Both the position numbers and the translations under genes were made by a program. DNA of 64,000 bases from Streptomyces carminius (GTDB taxonomy: Bacteria; Actinomycetota; Actinomycetes; Streptomycetales; Streptomycetaceae): positions 1-64,000 of the forward strand of contig NZ_PGGW01000014.1 in assembly GCF_002794255.1 (NCBI RefSeq). Direction: 5' to 3'. The notes beneath the pieces were generated by a model. That model worked only from the letters and a program-made list of their open reading frames with translations, did no database searches and was not told the origin of the DNA. The stretch's first letter is position 1. Each line of letters begins with the position of its first letter. Shown in pieces: positions 51,336 to 59,157 of this stretch.

Positions 51336-51893
51336 TCAGTCCGGGGCGTCCCCGGCGAGGTACCGCTGCAGGACCGGGCCGATCCACTCGACGACCTCCC
51401 GGCGGCTCATGGCGGCCAGGGGCGGGAAGGCCAGCACGTACCGGCACAGGGCCATGCCGAGTACCTGGGCGGCGGCCAGTCCGGCCCGGGCGGGCGCGGT
51501 GGAGGGGTCGCCGGACAGCCGGGCCACGACCGGGACGAGCTGGTCGGTGAAGACCGCCCGCATGCGCTCGGCGGCGCCCTGGTTGGTGGCCCCGGCCCGC
51601 AGCAGGACGGCGAGCGCCTCGTCGTCCTCCCAGCGGTCCAGGAAGTGGGCGGCCAGTGTGGTCCCGGCCTGCTCGCGGGGGACGCCGGACAGGTCGGGGA
51701 GCTTCAGGTCGAACTCGGCCGCGGCCGCGAACAGCTTCTCCTTGGAGCCGAAGTACCGCATGACCATGGACGGGTCGATGGCGGCGTCGGCCGCGACGGC
51801 CCGGATCGTGGTCCGGTCGTATCCGTCGGCGGCGAACCGCTCCCGGGCGGCGGTCATGATGGCCGACTTCGTCTCCTGTGAGGATCTCCGCAC
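51336..51893 (-). CDS. TetR-family regulator
   Basis: This 185-residue TetR regulator has its helix-turn-helix at AARERFAADGYDRTTIRAVAADAAIDPSMVMRYFGSKEKLFAAAA and a C-terminal ligand-binding helical domain (TetR_C type). The start is a GTG at 51893. Three palindromic operators (51908-51980) lie in the 135-base spacer to the divergent gene at 52029, so it probably controls itself and that gene. The ligand is unknown. Confidence 0.9.
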   Translation of the reverse strand: MRRSSQETKSAIMTAARERFAADGYDRTTIRAVAADAAIDPSMVMRYFGSKEKLFAAAAEFDLKLPDLSGVPREQAGTTLAAHFLDRWEDDEALAVLLRAGATNQGAAERMRAVFTDQLVPVVARLSGDPSTAPARAGLAAAQVLGMALCRYVLAFPPLAAMSRREVVEWIGPVLQRYLAGDAPD

Positions 51894-51907
51894 GTCGACG
51901 AGTGTAG

Positions 51908-51980
51908 GCCAACGAGCGTTGACCTACCGGACGCGGCGGACTACCGTTATGCCAACAAACGTTGGCCAACGCGCGTTGGC
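51908..51980. promoter_or_regulatory. Three TetR-type operators
   Basis: Three 16-mers share GCCAAC-N4-GTTGGC. They are GCCAACGAGCGTTGAC (51908-51923, one half-site mismatch), GCCAACAAACGTTGGC (51951-51966) and the fully palindromic GCCAACGCGCGTTGGC (51965-51980), which shares two bases with the second. This is the pattern expected for TetR dimers binding side by side. Confidence 0.85.
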
Positions 51981-52028
51981 TCCGCTCTGGCACCAACGCA
52001 CCGACCCGGCACAGGAAGGCGGACGACC

Positions 52029-52772
52029 GTGGAACTCGTCAACGACCACCTCGCCGTCGAGGCCCGTCTGGTGCCTCCCGGTGACAGCGGATACCTCCTG
52101 CTGGCCGCCGAGGTCGGCAGGTGGTGCGGTCCCCTCCCGCTGCCCAGCCGCACCCGGCGGAGCCTGCTCGGTCGGCTCACCGCCGCGGCAGGCCGGCTTG
52201 CCGCCCGGGACGGCGTCGAGGAGGTGACCGTGTTCCGCGCCGTCCTGCGCCCGCCGGGGGAGGGCACGGGGCTGCTCCGCCGGCGCGGCGTCCGGCCCGC
52301 CCGCTACGACGTCGCCGTCCTGGTCCGCACCGCCGGCCCCGGCGCCGCCGCCGCACTGCGGGAGGAGACCGGCGACGGGGAGCTCGGCGCGGCCCTGGCC
52401 GCCGCGGCCCGCCGCGTCCACCGGGTCGCCGCCCGGGTGGCGGCCCGTATCGACGACGTCGACCACCGGCCCGACCACCGCTTCCTGTTCAACTACTTCC
52501 ATGCCGAGGACACCGGCGCCCTGCTGCGGGTCTGGAGGTACACCGCGGGCTGGTTCCAGGCCGCGACCGGGCTGTCCGACTCCGTCCTCCTGCGGCCCCT
52601 CGACGGGGAGCCCGCCGACTACGGCGTGATCAACCACGCGAGCTGGCCCGCCCTCCGCTCCTTCCTGCCGGCCCTCGTCCTGCGCCCCGGCTTCCGCCGT
52701 TTCGTGCTGGCCAACTTCAGGGCGAACGGGGTGGCCGCCCAGCCCGTCGTCTACCGCCGCCTGCCGGGATGA
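52029..52772 (+). CDS. Hypothetical protein, TetR-controlled
   Basis: This 247-residue soluble protein has no family that I recognise. It has a ferredoxin-like or ACT-like N-terminal part (VEARLVPPGDSGYLLLAAEVGRW; then GVEEVTVFRAVLRPPGEGTGLL) and a DYGVINHASWPALRSFLPALVLRPGFRRFVLANF block near the C-terminus. In the middle, DHRPDHRFLFNYFHAEDTGALLRVWRYTAGWFQ is strongly aromatic. The GTG at 52029 follows AGGAAGG. Divergent position from the TetR gene and the three operators indicate TetR control, perhaps of a stress or detoxification response. Confidence 0.65.
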   Translation: MELVNDHLAVEARLVPPGDSGYLLLAAEVGRWCGPLPLPSRTRRSLLGRLTAAAGRLAARDGVEEVTVFRAVLRPPGEGTGLLRRRGVRPARYDVAVLVRTAGPGAAAALREETGDGELGAALAAAARRVHRVAARVAARIDDVDHRPDHRFLFNYFHAEDTGALLRVWRYTAGWFQAATGLSDSVLLRPLDGEPADYGVINHASWPALRSFLPALVLRPGFRRFVLANFRANGVAAQPVVYRRLPG

Positions 52773-52918
52773 GCGGGGTGACCGGAGTGGCTCAGGCGAC
52801 TCAGGTGACCGAGGTGACTCAGGTGGCCGGTAACGATCTTCTGGACGGAGCGCCGGGCCGGTAGCGTGGTGGCCGTGAGCGGGCCGACACGGGGGTGCCC
52901 GCGCCAGGGGAGGCCGAG

Positions 52919-53608
52919 TTGACCGCGCGTCCGTACGTTCTGCTGACCTGGGCCATGTCGCTGGACGGCTATCTGGACGACGCCAGTGACGAGCGGCTGA
53001 TCCTGTCCAGTCCGCAGGACGCCGAACGGGTCGACGCCGAGCGGGCCACCGTGGACGCGATCCTCGTCGGCGCCACCACCGTCCGGCGGGACAACCCGCG
53101 GCTGATGGTGCGCTCCCCCGAGGCGCGGGCCGCGCGGGTGGCCCGGGGGCTGCCCCCGACGCCCGCCAAGGTGACGATCAGCGCCGGCGGGGACCTGGAC
53201 CCCTCGGTGCCGTTCTTCACCACCGGGGAGACGGAGAAGTTCGTCTACACCGCCGACGCGGCCCTGGACAAGGCGCGCGAGCGGCTGTCCGGGGTGGCGC
53301 GGGTGTGCGGGGCCGGCGATCCGGTGGCGCTGCCCGCGGTCCTGGCCGATCTGCACGCCCGGGGCGTACGGCGGCTGATGGTCGAGGGCGGCGGCAGCGT
53401 CCACACCCAGTTCCTGGAGCAGGGGCTGGCGGACGAGGCGCAGGTGTGCGTCGCGCCGTTCCTCGTCGGGGACGGCGCCGCGCCGCGCTTCGTGGGGGAC
53501 GGGGTCTTCCCGTTCGGTCCGGGGCGGCGGATGCGGCTGGCGGAGGTCTCGCGGTACGGCGACTGCGCGTACCTGCGGTACGCCCTCACCGACCGGTTCC
53601 GGGAGTAG
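52919..53608 (+). CDS. RibD-type reductase (DHFR-like domain)
   Basis: This 229-residue protein has the dihydrofolate-reductase-like fold of the RibD C-terminal domain: YVLLTWAMSLDGYLDD, then DAILVGATTVRRDNPRLMVRS, with NADPH-loop residues and RRLMVEGGGSVHTQFLEQGLADE at the end. In riboflavin synthesis this domain reduces the ribosyl to the ribityl side chain of the aminouracil intermediate. The deaminase domain is encoded separately, 63 bases later. The TTG at 52919 with AGGGGAGG before it is favoured; a GTG at 52895 is possible. Linked to a GTP cyclohydrolase II gene 7 kb away, it fits a GTP-derived secondary pathway. Confidence 0.87.
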   Translation: MTARPYVLLTWAMSLDGYLDDASDERLILSSPQDAERVDAERATVDAILVGATTVRRDNPRLMVRSPEARAARVARGLPPTPAKVTISAGGDLDPSVPFFTTGETEKFVYTADAALDKARERLSGVARVCGAGDPVALPAVLADLHARGVRRLMVEGGGSVHTQFLEQGLADEAQVCVAPFLVGDGAAPRFVGDGVFPFGPGRRMRLAEVSRYGDCAYLRYALTDRFRE

Positions 53609-53671
53609 CCGCGCGGCGGGAACGGCCGGCGGGTACCCGGGCGGCGGAGACATCGAAAGAGGACGGCGGAG

Positions 53672-54232
53672 ATGGCGGAAACGGGAACGGGACGAGCGGA
53701 CGGGGCGGACGGAACGGACCGGGGCGGGGCGTCCCGTGCCGACGACACGAGGTGGCTGCGCCGGGCGATCGAGCTCTCGCGCCGCTGTCCCGAGGTGCCG
53801 TCCGCGTACAGCGTCGGCGCCGTCGTCGTGTCGGCGGACGGCCGGGTGCTGGCCGAGGGGTACTCGCGGGACGTGGACGACACGGTCCACGCGGAGGAGT
53901 CGGCCCTCGCCCGGCTGGCCGCGGCGAACGGCGCCCCCGGTGGTGTTCCGGGTGGTGTCCCCGGTGGCGGCACGGCGCGGGAGCTGCGGGACGCCACCGT
54001 CTACTCCAGTCTGGAGCCGTGCTCCAGCCGCCGGTCACGGCCGCGCAGCTGCACCGAGCTGATCCTGGACGCGGGGATCGGCCGGGTGGTGTTCGCCTAC
54101 CGGGAGCCGCCGCTGCTGGCCCGGTGCGAGGGGGCGGCACTGCTGTCCTCGGCCGGGGTCGAGGTGGTGGAACTGCCGGAGCTGGCCGGTGAGGTGGCCG
54201 AGGTCAACGCCCACATCCTGCGGACGGAGTGA
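53672..54232 (+). CDS. RibD-type pyrimidine deaminase
   Basis: This 186-residue zinc deaminase of the cytidine deaminase superfamily has HAE (His73, Glu75), then SSLEPC (Cys117) and Cys127. The nine residues between the cysteines match the long cysteine loop of RibD rather than CDA. A Gly/Pro-rich loop (GAPGGVPGGVPGGG) precedes the second motif. It would deaminate 2,5-diamino-6-(ribosyl/ribitylamino)pyrimidinone. It follows the RibD-type reductase gene by 63 bases and is followed immediately by a 22-bp terminator. Its N-terminal 20 residues are disordered. Confidence 0.87.
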   Translation: MAETGTGRADGADGTDRGGASRADDTRWLRRAIELSRRCPEVPSAYSVGAVVVSADGRVLAEGYSRDVDDTVHAEESALARLAAANGAPGGVPGGVPGGGTARELRDATVYSSLEPCSSRRSRPRSCTELILDAGIGRVVFAYREPPLLARCEGAALLSSAGVEVVELPELAGEVAEVNAHILRTE

Positions 54233-54279
54233 GCCGTGCCCGGGCCGGTCCGCCGACGGCGGACCGGCCCGGGCACGGC
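54233..54279. terminator. Terminator hairpin between convergent genes
   Basis: A perfect 22-bp stem (54233-54254 with 54258-54279) has a 3-base loop and begins directly at the deaminase stop codon. It is positioned to end transcription from the deaminase unit and from the DsbA-like gene on the other strand. Confidence 0.92.
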
Positions 54280-54292
54280 AGCGCGGCGGGCG

Positions 54293-54874
54293 TCAGGCCC
54301 TGGCCCGCTTGAGCTCGCTGAAGGCGGTGACGCCGGCCAGCGCCGCCACCCCGTCGTAGAGGCGCGCCGCTTCCTCCCCGGTGGGGACGGAACCGATGAT
54401 CGGCCCGAAGAAGCCGGGGTGGTCGCCGAAGGCGACCACCGGAGTGCCCGACTCCTGGCCGACGCGGGCCTGCCCCTCCTCGTGGGAGGCCCGTACGGCC
54501 TGGTCGCGGCTCTCGTCGTCGGCCGCGGCGGCCAGTTCGGCGGGCAGCCCGGCGGCGGCCAGCGCCTCGGTGATGGTCTTCTCGTCGTACTGGCCGCCCT
54601 CGTCGTGGCGGCGGGTGCCCAGCTCGGTGTAGAGGTCGCCGACCGCCCGGCTGCCGCCGTGCTCCTGCGCGGCGGCCAGGACGCGCAGCGCCCGGGCCCC
54701 CTGCCGGTGGCTCTCGCGGAACTGCTCGGGGACCTCCCGGCCCTCGTTGAGGACGGCGAGGCTCATCAGCCGCCAGGTCACCTGCTCGCCGCGGGACTCC
54801 GCCTGGGACCGCAGCCAGCGCGAGGTGCGCCAGGTGAAGGGGCAGGCGGGGTCGAACCACATCGTCACACTCAT
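54293..54874 (-). CDS. DsbA-like (Rv2466c-type) oxidoreductase
   Basis: This 193-residue thioredoxin-fold protein resembles the mycothiol-linked Rv2466c nitroreductase family: FDPACPFTWRTSRW at the N-terminus, then VTWRLMSLAVLNEGREVPEQF and SGTPVVAFGDHPGFFGPIIGSVPTGEEA. The active site reads CPFT rather than CPWC, so the resolving cysteine is missing. It has no signal peptide. The ATG at 54874 starts it. It lies 119 bases after the GT4 gene on the same strand and may end that operon or be independent. Confidence 0.82.
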   Translation of the reverse strand: MSVTMWFDPACPFTWRTSRWLRSQAESRGEQVTWRLMSLAVLNEGREVPEQFRESHRQGARALRVLAAAQEHGGSRAVGDLYTELGTRRHDEGGQYDEKTITEALAAAGLPAELAAAADDESRDQAVRASHEEGQARVGQESGTPVVAFGDHPGFFGPIIGSVPTGEEAARLYDGVAALAGVTAFSELKRARA

Positions 54875-54993
54875 GCCGGGCCTCTCTCGTTCCTTTGTTC
54901 TCTCGGGGATCTCGCTGGTCTCACAGGTCTCACTGGGCTCACAGGCCGTAACGGACCTGCCGGTCCCGTCTGTTCCGGGGTGCTCACCGTCTC

Positions 54994-56382
54994 CTACCGG
55001 AAACCCGCCCGGACGGGGGAACCCGCCCCGGCCGAGGCGCCCGTGAAGGCGGCCACCTGCCGTTCGACCCCGGTGCGGGACAGATGGTGCTCCTCCACCG
55101 AGGCGCGTGCGGCCGCGCTCCAGCGGGCGCGCCCGGGGCCGTCGGTCAGCGAGCGCAGCACCGTGTCGGCCCAGGGCCCGGCGTCCCCGGCGGAACCTCC
55201 GGGGCGGCCCTCGGTGAAGGGGGCGAGGAGGCCGTTGGCCTCGTGCCGGATCTGCCCGCGGATGCCGTCGACGTCCGCGCCGACGACCACCGCGCCCTGC
55301 CACATCGCCTCGGCGACGGTGAGGCCGAAGCTCTCCCGGCTGCTGTTCTGCACCACGGTGCGGGCCCTGCGCCGCAGCAGGTTGAGGGCGATGTCCTCGC
55401 CGGTGCGCCGCACCGGGCCGAAGCGCCAGATGTGCACCCGCTCGCGCACCGGGGTGGGGAGTTCCGCGCGGGCGTCCATCAGGCCCTGCCACACCCGGCG
55501 GTTCGCCGGGTAGTTCTCCCGGTCGTCGATGTGGGGGCCGACGAGGACGAGTTCCACGTCCGCGTCCCGGTGGGCGAGGCTCTCGAAGGCCCGGACCACC
55601 CCCAGTTGCCCCTTGAGGGGGTCCCAGCGGGACACCTGGAGGACGAAGGGGGAGTCGGGCGCCCGCAGCCCGCCGGTGCCGAAGTCGCGCACCTCGACGA
55701 CGGCGTCGTCCTCACCGGTGAGCTCTGCCACGGACACCCCGCGGGCCGCGTGCAGGTACGGCCAGACCGCGGCGCGCACCTCCTCGGACAGCTCGCGGTT
55801 CTTCCACGACCCCGGGTCGATGCCCGGCGGTACGACGGTGACGCGCGGGTCGTCCTCCCAGCCCGACCAGACCAGGTCGCGGTGCGAGAACACCAGGTGG
55901 TCCACGGCGTCGAGCTGCGGGCGGAGGAAGTCGACCGCGGCGCGGTCGATCGTCTCCAGGTGCTCGGAGCCGACATGGCAGCGCCAGACGATCACCGGGG
56001 CCGCGGATCCGGGGGCGCTCCGGACGGTGTCCCGGATGGCGGTCGCCAGGTTGAGCATCATCGCGTCGTGCAGGACGACCACGTCGGCCTCCCGGGCGGC
56101 GGCCGCGGCCCGCTCGGCGTTGGCGGCCAGGAACCGCTCGACGCCCTGGCGCACCGTCGCCGCCGGGAAGTCGCCCACCGGCACCCCGTACAGGGCGTTG
56201 TGCAGGACGAAGGCGGCGTCGTGCGCCTCGTCCAGGTCGTTCGCCGCGATCCAGCGGGCCCGCCAGCCCAGCTCCGCCAGATAGGGCAGTTCGCTGCGGA
56301 TGACCTCGCTGACGCCGCCGAGCTTGGTGGTGGGACTGATGTGGAGGATGCGCGGTCCGCCCGGGGCGGGGTCCCGGTTCAT
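54994..56382 (-). CDS. GT4-family glycosyltransferase
   Basis: This 462-residue retaining glycosyltransferase has the GT-B fold, of the type seen in trehalose-synthase (TreT)-like proteins. It begins RILHISPTTKLGGVSEVIRSELPYLAELGWRARWI, and the C-terminal nucleotide-sugar site has SSRESFGLTVAEAMWQGAVVVG with the EX7E motif. It has QVSRWDPLKGQLGVVRAF between the domains. The acceptor is unknown; the operon context suggests glycosylation of a GTP-derived product. The ATG at 56382 overlaps the MFS stop by four bases. It is the last gene of the coupled unit. Confidence 0.87.
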   Translation of the reverse strand: MNRDPAPGGPRILHISPTTKLGGVSEVIRSELPYLAELGWRARWIAANDLDEAHDAAFVLHNALYGVPVGDFPAATVRQGVERFLAANAERAAAAAREADVVVLHDAMMLNLATAIRDTVRSAPGSAAPVIVWRCHVGSEHLETIDRAAVDFLRPQLDAVDHLVFSHRDLVWSGWEDDPRVTVVPPGIDPGSWKNRELSEEVRAAVWPYLHAARGVSVAELTGEDDAVVEVRDFGTGGLRAPDSPFVLQVSRWDPLKGQLGVVRAFESLAHRDADVELVLVGPHIDDRENYPANRRVWQGLMDARAELPTPVRERVHIWRFGPVRRTGEDIALNLLRRRARTVVQNSSRESFGLTVAEAMWQGAVVVGADVDGIRGQIRHEANGLLAPFTEGRPGGSAGDAGPWADTVLRSLTDGPGRARWSAAARASVEEHHLSRTGVERQVAAFTGASAGAGSPVRAGFR

Positions 56383-57746
56383 GTGTCGCCTTTCTGTGCC
56401 TCGGAGTGCAGGACGTGTGCCGGGAACCGTCTCTCGCAGGCCAGGAAGCCCAGCCCGCCCAGGCCGACGAGCGTGCCCAGCACCAGCCACAGCCCCAGGC
56501 TGTGCCACTGCAGGAGCGCGCCGGCGATGGCGGGGCCGCCGACGTTGGAGATGGTCCACGAGGTCTGGAAGACCGATGAGTACCTGCCGCGCAGGGGTAC
56601 CGGCGCGGCCTCGATCGACAGGGACTGCGCGGGCGGCCCGGCGGACATCTCGCCGAGGGAGAACAGCACGATGCCGGCCAGCGCCAGCACCACCGCGGCC
56701 GCCCGGGGCACCGCGTCGGCGCCCGCGAAGACGGCGAACGCCAGCAGGAAGGCGCAGGCCCCGGCGAGCACCGCCCGGGTGCGGCGCAGGGTGCCCAGGG
56801 AGCGGGTGACCGTGGTCTGCAGCAGCACGATCATGGCGGTGTTCAGCGCGAAGGACACCGAGGGCAGCCACGGCGGCAGGCCGAGGGTGTCGACGAAGTA
56901 CACCGGCAGGACGACGCTGGGCAGCAGCCAGGCGAAGGTCAGGGCGGTGTGCGCGGCGGTCATCGCGACGTACGGGCGGTCCCGCAGCACGGTGCGCCAC
57001 CCGCCGTCCGCGCCGTCCGCGCCGTCCTTGCGGCCGGTGCCGGTGCCGTCCGCGCCGCCGGTGTGCTCCGTGCCGCCGGGGCCGACGGGTCCGGCCGCGG
57101 CGGCGTCCGTGCCCCCGTCCTTACCACTGCCCGCCGCACCGTCCCGCGGGTTCATCCGCAGCCGGAAGAACACCGCGGCCGACAGGAAGGAGGCGAGGAC
57201 GGCGGCGATCAGGAACATCCGCATCGTGCCGGTGTCGCCGACCGCCAGGATGACGGCCGCGGCCCCCGCGCCGATGCCGAGCGCGGCGCTCTTGAAGGCG
57301 TTGACGACCGCGAACCAGCGGTCCAGGGTCTCCCCCTCGGCGACCTGCTCGGAGACGAACACCGGCCAGCCGACCCAGTACAGCCGCTGGGACAGCGAGA
57401 TGAGGGAGACCGCCAGGACCAGTTGCGGCCAGCCGTGGATGTCGACCAGCCCCAGATAGCCCAGCCCGCACAGGAGGTTGGCCAGCACGATGGTGCGCTG
57501 GGCGCCCCAGCGGTCGGCCGCGCTGCCCGCCAGCGGGTTCAGGGCCAGGGCGACGACGCCGCCCCCGGTGAGGATGAGGCCGATCTGCCCGACCGGCAGC
57601 TCGGTGCTGAGCTTGAGGTAGAGGAAGGTGAGCGGGTAGAAGGCCCCGGCGGCGATCGTGTCGACGAGCAGGACCGCGAGCATGATCTTCCGCTGCGGGG
57701 TGGCGGCCAGCGAGGTCCGCCGGACCGGCGGTGCGGTTTTCGTCAC
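56379..57746 (-). CDS. MFS efflux transporter
   Basis: This 455-residue major facilitator protein has 12 predicted helices. The first helix region contains LLVDTIAAGAFYPLTFLYLKL and the loop 2-3 motif LAGSAADRWGAQR. The central loop is an unusually long Gly/Asp/Thr-rich stretch (about residues 210-250). It starts at the GTG at 57746, which overlaps the GT2 stop by four bases, and its stop overlaps the GT4 start likewise. Within the operon it most likely exports the pathway product or confers self-resistance. Confidence 0.88.
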   Translation of the reverse strand: MTKTAPPVRRTSLAATPQRKIMLAVLLVDTIAAGAFYPLTFLYLKLSTELPVGQIGLILTGGGVVALALNPLAGSAADRWGAQRTIVLANLLCGLGYLGLVDIHGWPQLVLAVSLISLSQRLYWVGWPVFVSEQVAEGETLDRWFAVVNAFKSAALGIGAGAAAVILAVGDTGTMRMFLIAAVLASFLSAAVFFRLRMNPRDGAAGSGKDGGTDAAAAGPVGPGGTEHTGGADGTGTGRKDGADGADGGWRTVLRDRPYVAMTAAHTALTFAWLLPSVVLPVYFVDTLGLPPWLPSVSFALNTAMIVLLQTTVTRSLGTLRRTRAVLAGACAFLLAFAVFAGADAVPRAAAVVLALAGIVLFSLGEMSAGPPAQSLSIEAAPVPLRGRYSSVFQTSWTISNVGGPAIAGALLQWHSLGLWLVLGTLVGLGGLGFLACERRFPAHVLHSEAQKGDT

Positions 57747-59110
57747 GGCCGCCCGCCGTCCGCCGCCGCTGCCGCTGCCGCCGCCCCGGTGGCGTCCCCG
57801 GCGTCCCCGGGGTTCTCGCCGAAGGCCACCCGCACCGTGCCGCCGAGCCGCCCGGCCTCCGCCAGCAGGTCGCCGGACCAGCGCTCCCACAGTCCGCGCA
57901 GCCGGGAGGTCAGCACGACCAGGTCGGCGGAGCCGGACTCCAGCACGGTGCGCAGACCGACCGCGTGCACGGTGGCGGCGCCGTCCGCGGCGGGTACGTC
58001 CGCCAGCAGCCGCTCGTCGAAGTCGACCAGCGTGTACGAGGGCCCGCCGGGCAGCCCGCCGTGGGCGCCGCCCGCGCCCAGGACCACCACCCGGGCGGGC
58101 CGCCGGCCGTCCGGCAGCGGCCTCGCCACCAGCGCGGCCACCTCCTCGCGCACGTCGGTGCCGCGCGCCTTCTCCGTCCACTCCAGCAGCCGCCGGTACT
58201 CGTACTCCAGCGGCGGGTCGTAGTGGTTGCGCGAGTACATCGCGCCGTAGAGCTCCATGACCGGCTCGGGGTGCCGCTCCCACAGCCGCCAGGCGTTGGC
58301 GCAGTTGCTGGCGCGGTTGGCGTCCAGGTCGCGCTCGTGAGGGCTCTCCACCGCCCAGGCCCGCCGGGACAGGGCGATCGGCATGCCGTGCCGGTGCACG
58401 CGGTAGCCGAACTCCAGGTCCTCGCCGCCCCAGGAGCGGTAGTCCTCGTCGAAGCCGCCGACCGCGTGGAAGGCCTCGGTCGGCAGGGACATGTTCAGCG
58501 CCCACACCGCCATCCACGGGGCGGCGAGCCGGCCGAGGTCGAGGTCCTCGCCGAAGCCGGCCAGCTCCCGGGCGCGCAGGTCCTGGAAGCCCGGCTCGTG
58601 GCCGTGGGCGCGGACCACCTCCTCGGGTTCGGCGGCGGCCAGCGCCTCGGCGAGCCCGGGGAACGGCTGGTACGGGTTGTAGCCGTAGGTGTAGCCCAGC
58701 ACGAGCCGGTCACCCCGGCTGCCCCGGCCGCCGGCCGGCCCGTCCTCCCCGCCCTGCTCCTCCCCCTGGTGCTCGGCCAGGTGCTCGGCGAGGAAGTCCG
58801 GGCCGATCAGCACCCCGGTGTCCAGGAAGACCAGCAGCGGGGCCGTGGCCATCCGGGCGCCGCCGTTGCGGGCGGCGGCGGCCCGGAAGCCCAGGTCCTC
58901 CTGGAAGTGGTAGCCGATCCGCAGCCGCCCGGAGAACGACCTGACCACCTCGGCGGTGTGGTCCGACGACCCGTCGTCGGCGACGACCACCTCGAACCGC
59001 TCCGGCGCGAGCCGCTGCCGGGTCAGTTCCGTCAGTTGCCGCCGCAGCAGATCCGCCCGGTTGTAGGTGGGTATCACCACGCAGACCTGCGGGTCGGACG
59101 AGTGTGTCAT
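57743..59110 (-). CDS. GT2 glycosyltransferase with methyltransferase-like C-domain
   Basis: This 455-residue protein has a GT-A family 2 domain (about residues 8-290): VCVVIPTYNRADLLRRQL, VADDGSSD at 43-50, FLDTG near 95-99 as the DxD-like site, and GGEDLEFGYR at 228-237. Residues 338-432 form a Rossmann-like domain resembling a degenerate SAM methyltransferase (VVVLGAGG, then LVDFDERLL, ADLVVLTSRL). A Gly/Asp/Glu-rich loop (about 115-133) interrupts the first domain. The ATG at 59110 lies 47 bases after the FAD oxidase stop. It may glycosylate the pathway intermediate. Confidence 0.85.
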   Translation of the reverse strand: MTHSSDPQVCVVIPTYNRADLLRRQLTELTRQRLAPERFEVVVADDGSSDHTAEVVRSFSGRLRIGYHFQEDLGFRAAAARNGGARMATAPLLVFLDTGVLIGPDFLAEHLAEHQGEEQGGEDGPAGGRGSRGDRLVLGYTYGYNPYQPFPGLAEALAAAEPEEVVRAHGHEPGFQDLRARELAGFGEDLDLGRLAAPWMAVWALNMSLPTEAFHAVGGFDEDYRSWGGEDLEFGYRVHRHGMPIALSRRAWAVESPHERDLDANRASNCANAWRLWERHPEPVMELYGAMYSRNHYDPPLEYEYRRLLEWTEKARGTDVREEVAALVARPLPDGRRPARVVVLGAGGAHGGLPGGPSYTLVDFDERLLADVPAADGAATVHAVGLRTVLESGSADLVVLTSRLRGLWERWSGDLLAEAGRLGGTVRVAFGENPGDAGDATGAAAAAAAADGGRP

Positions 59111-59157
59111 CGGATTCCTCCGTGTCGGACGGGTGGGGGCTGGGGACCGGCCGGGGA

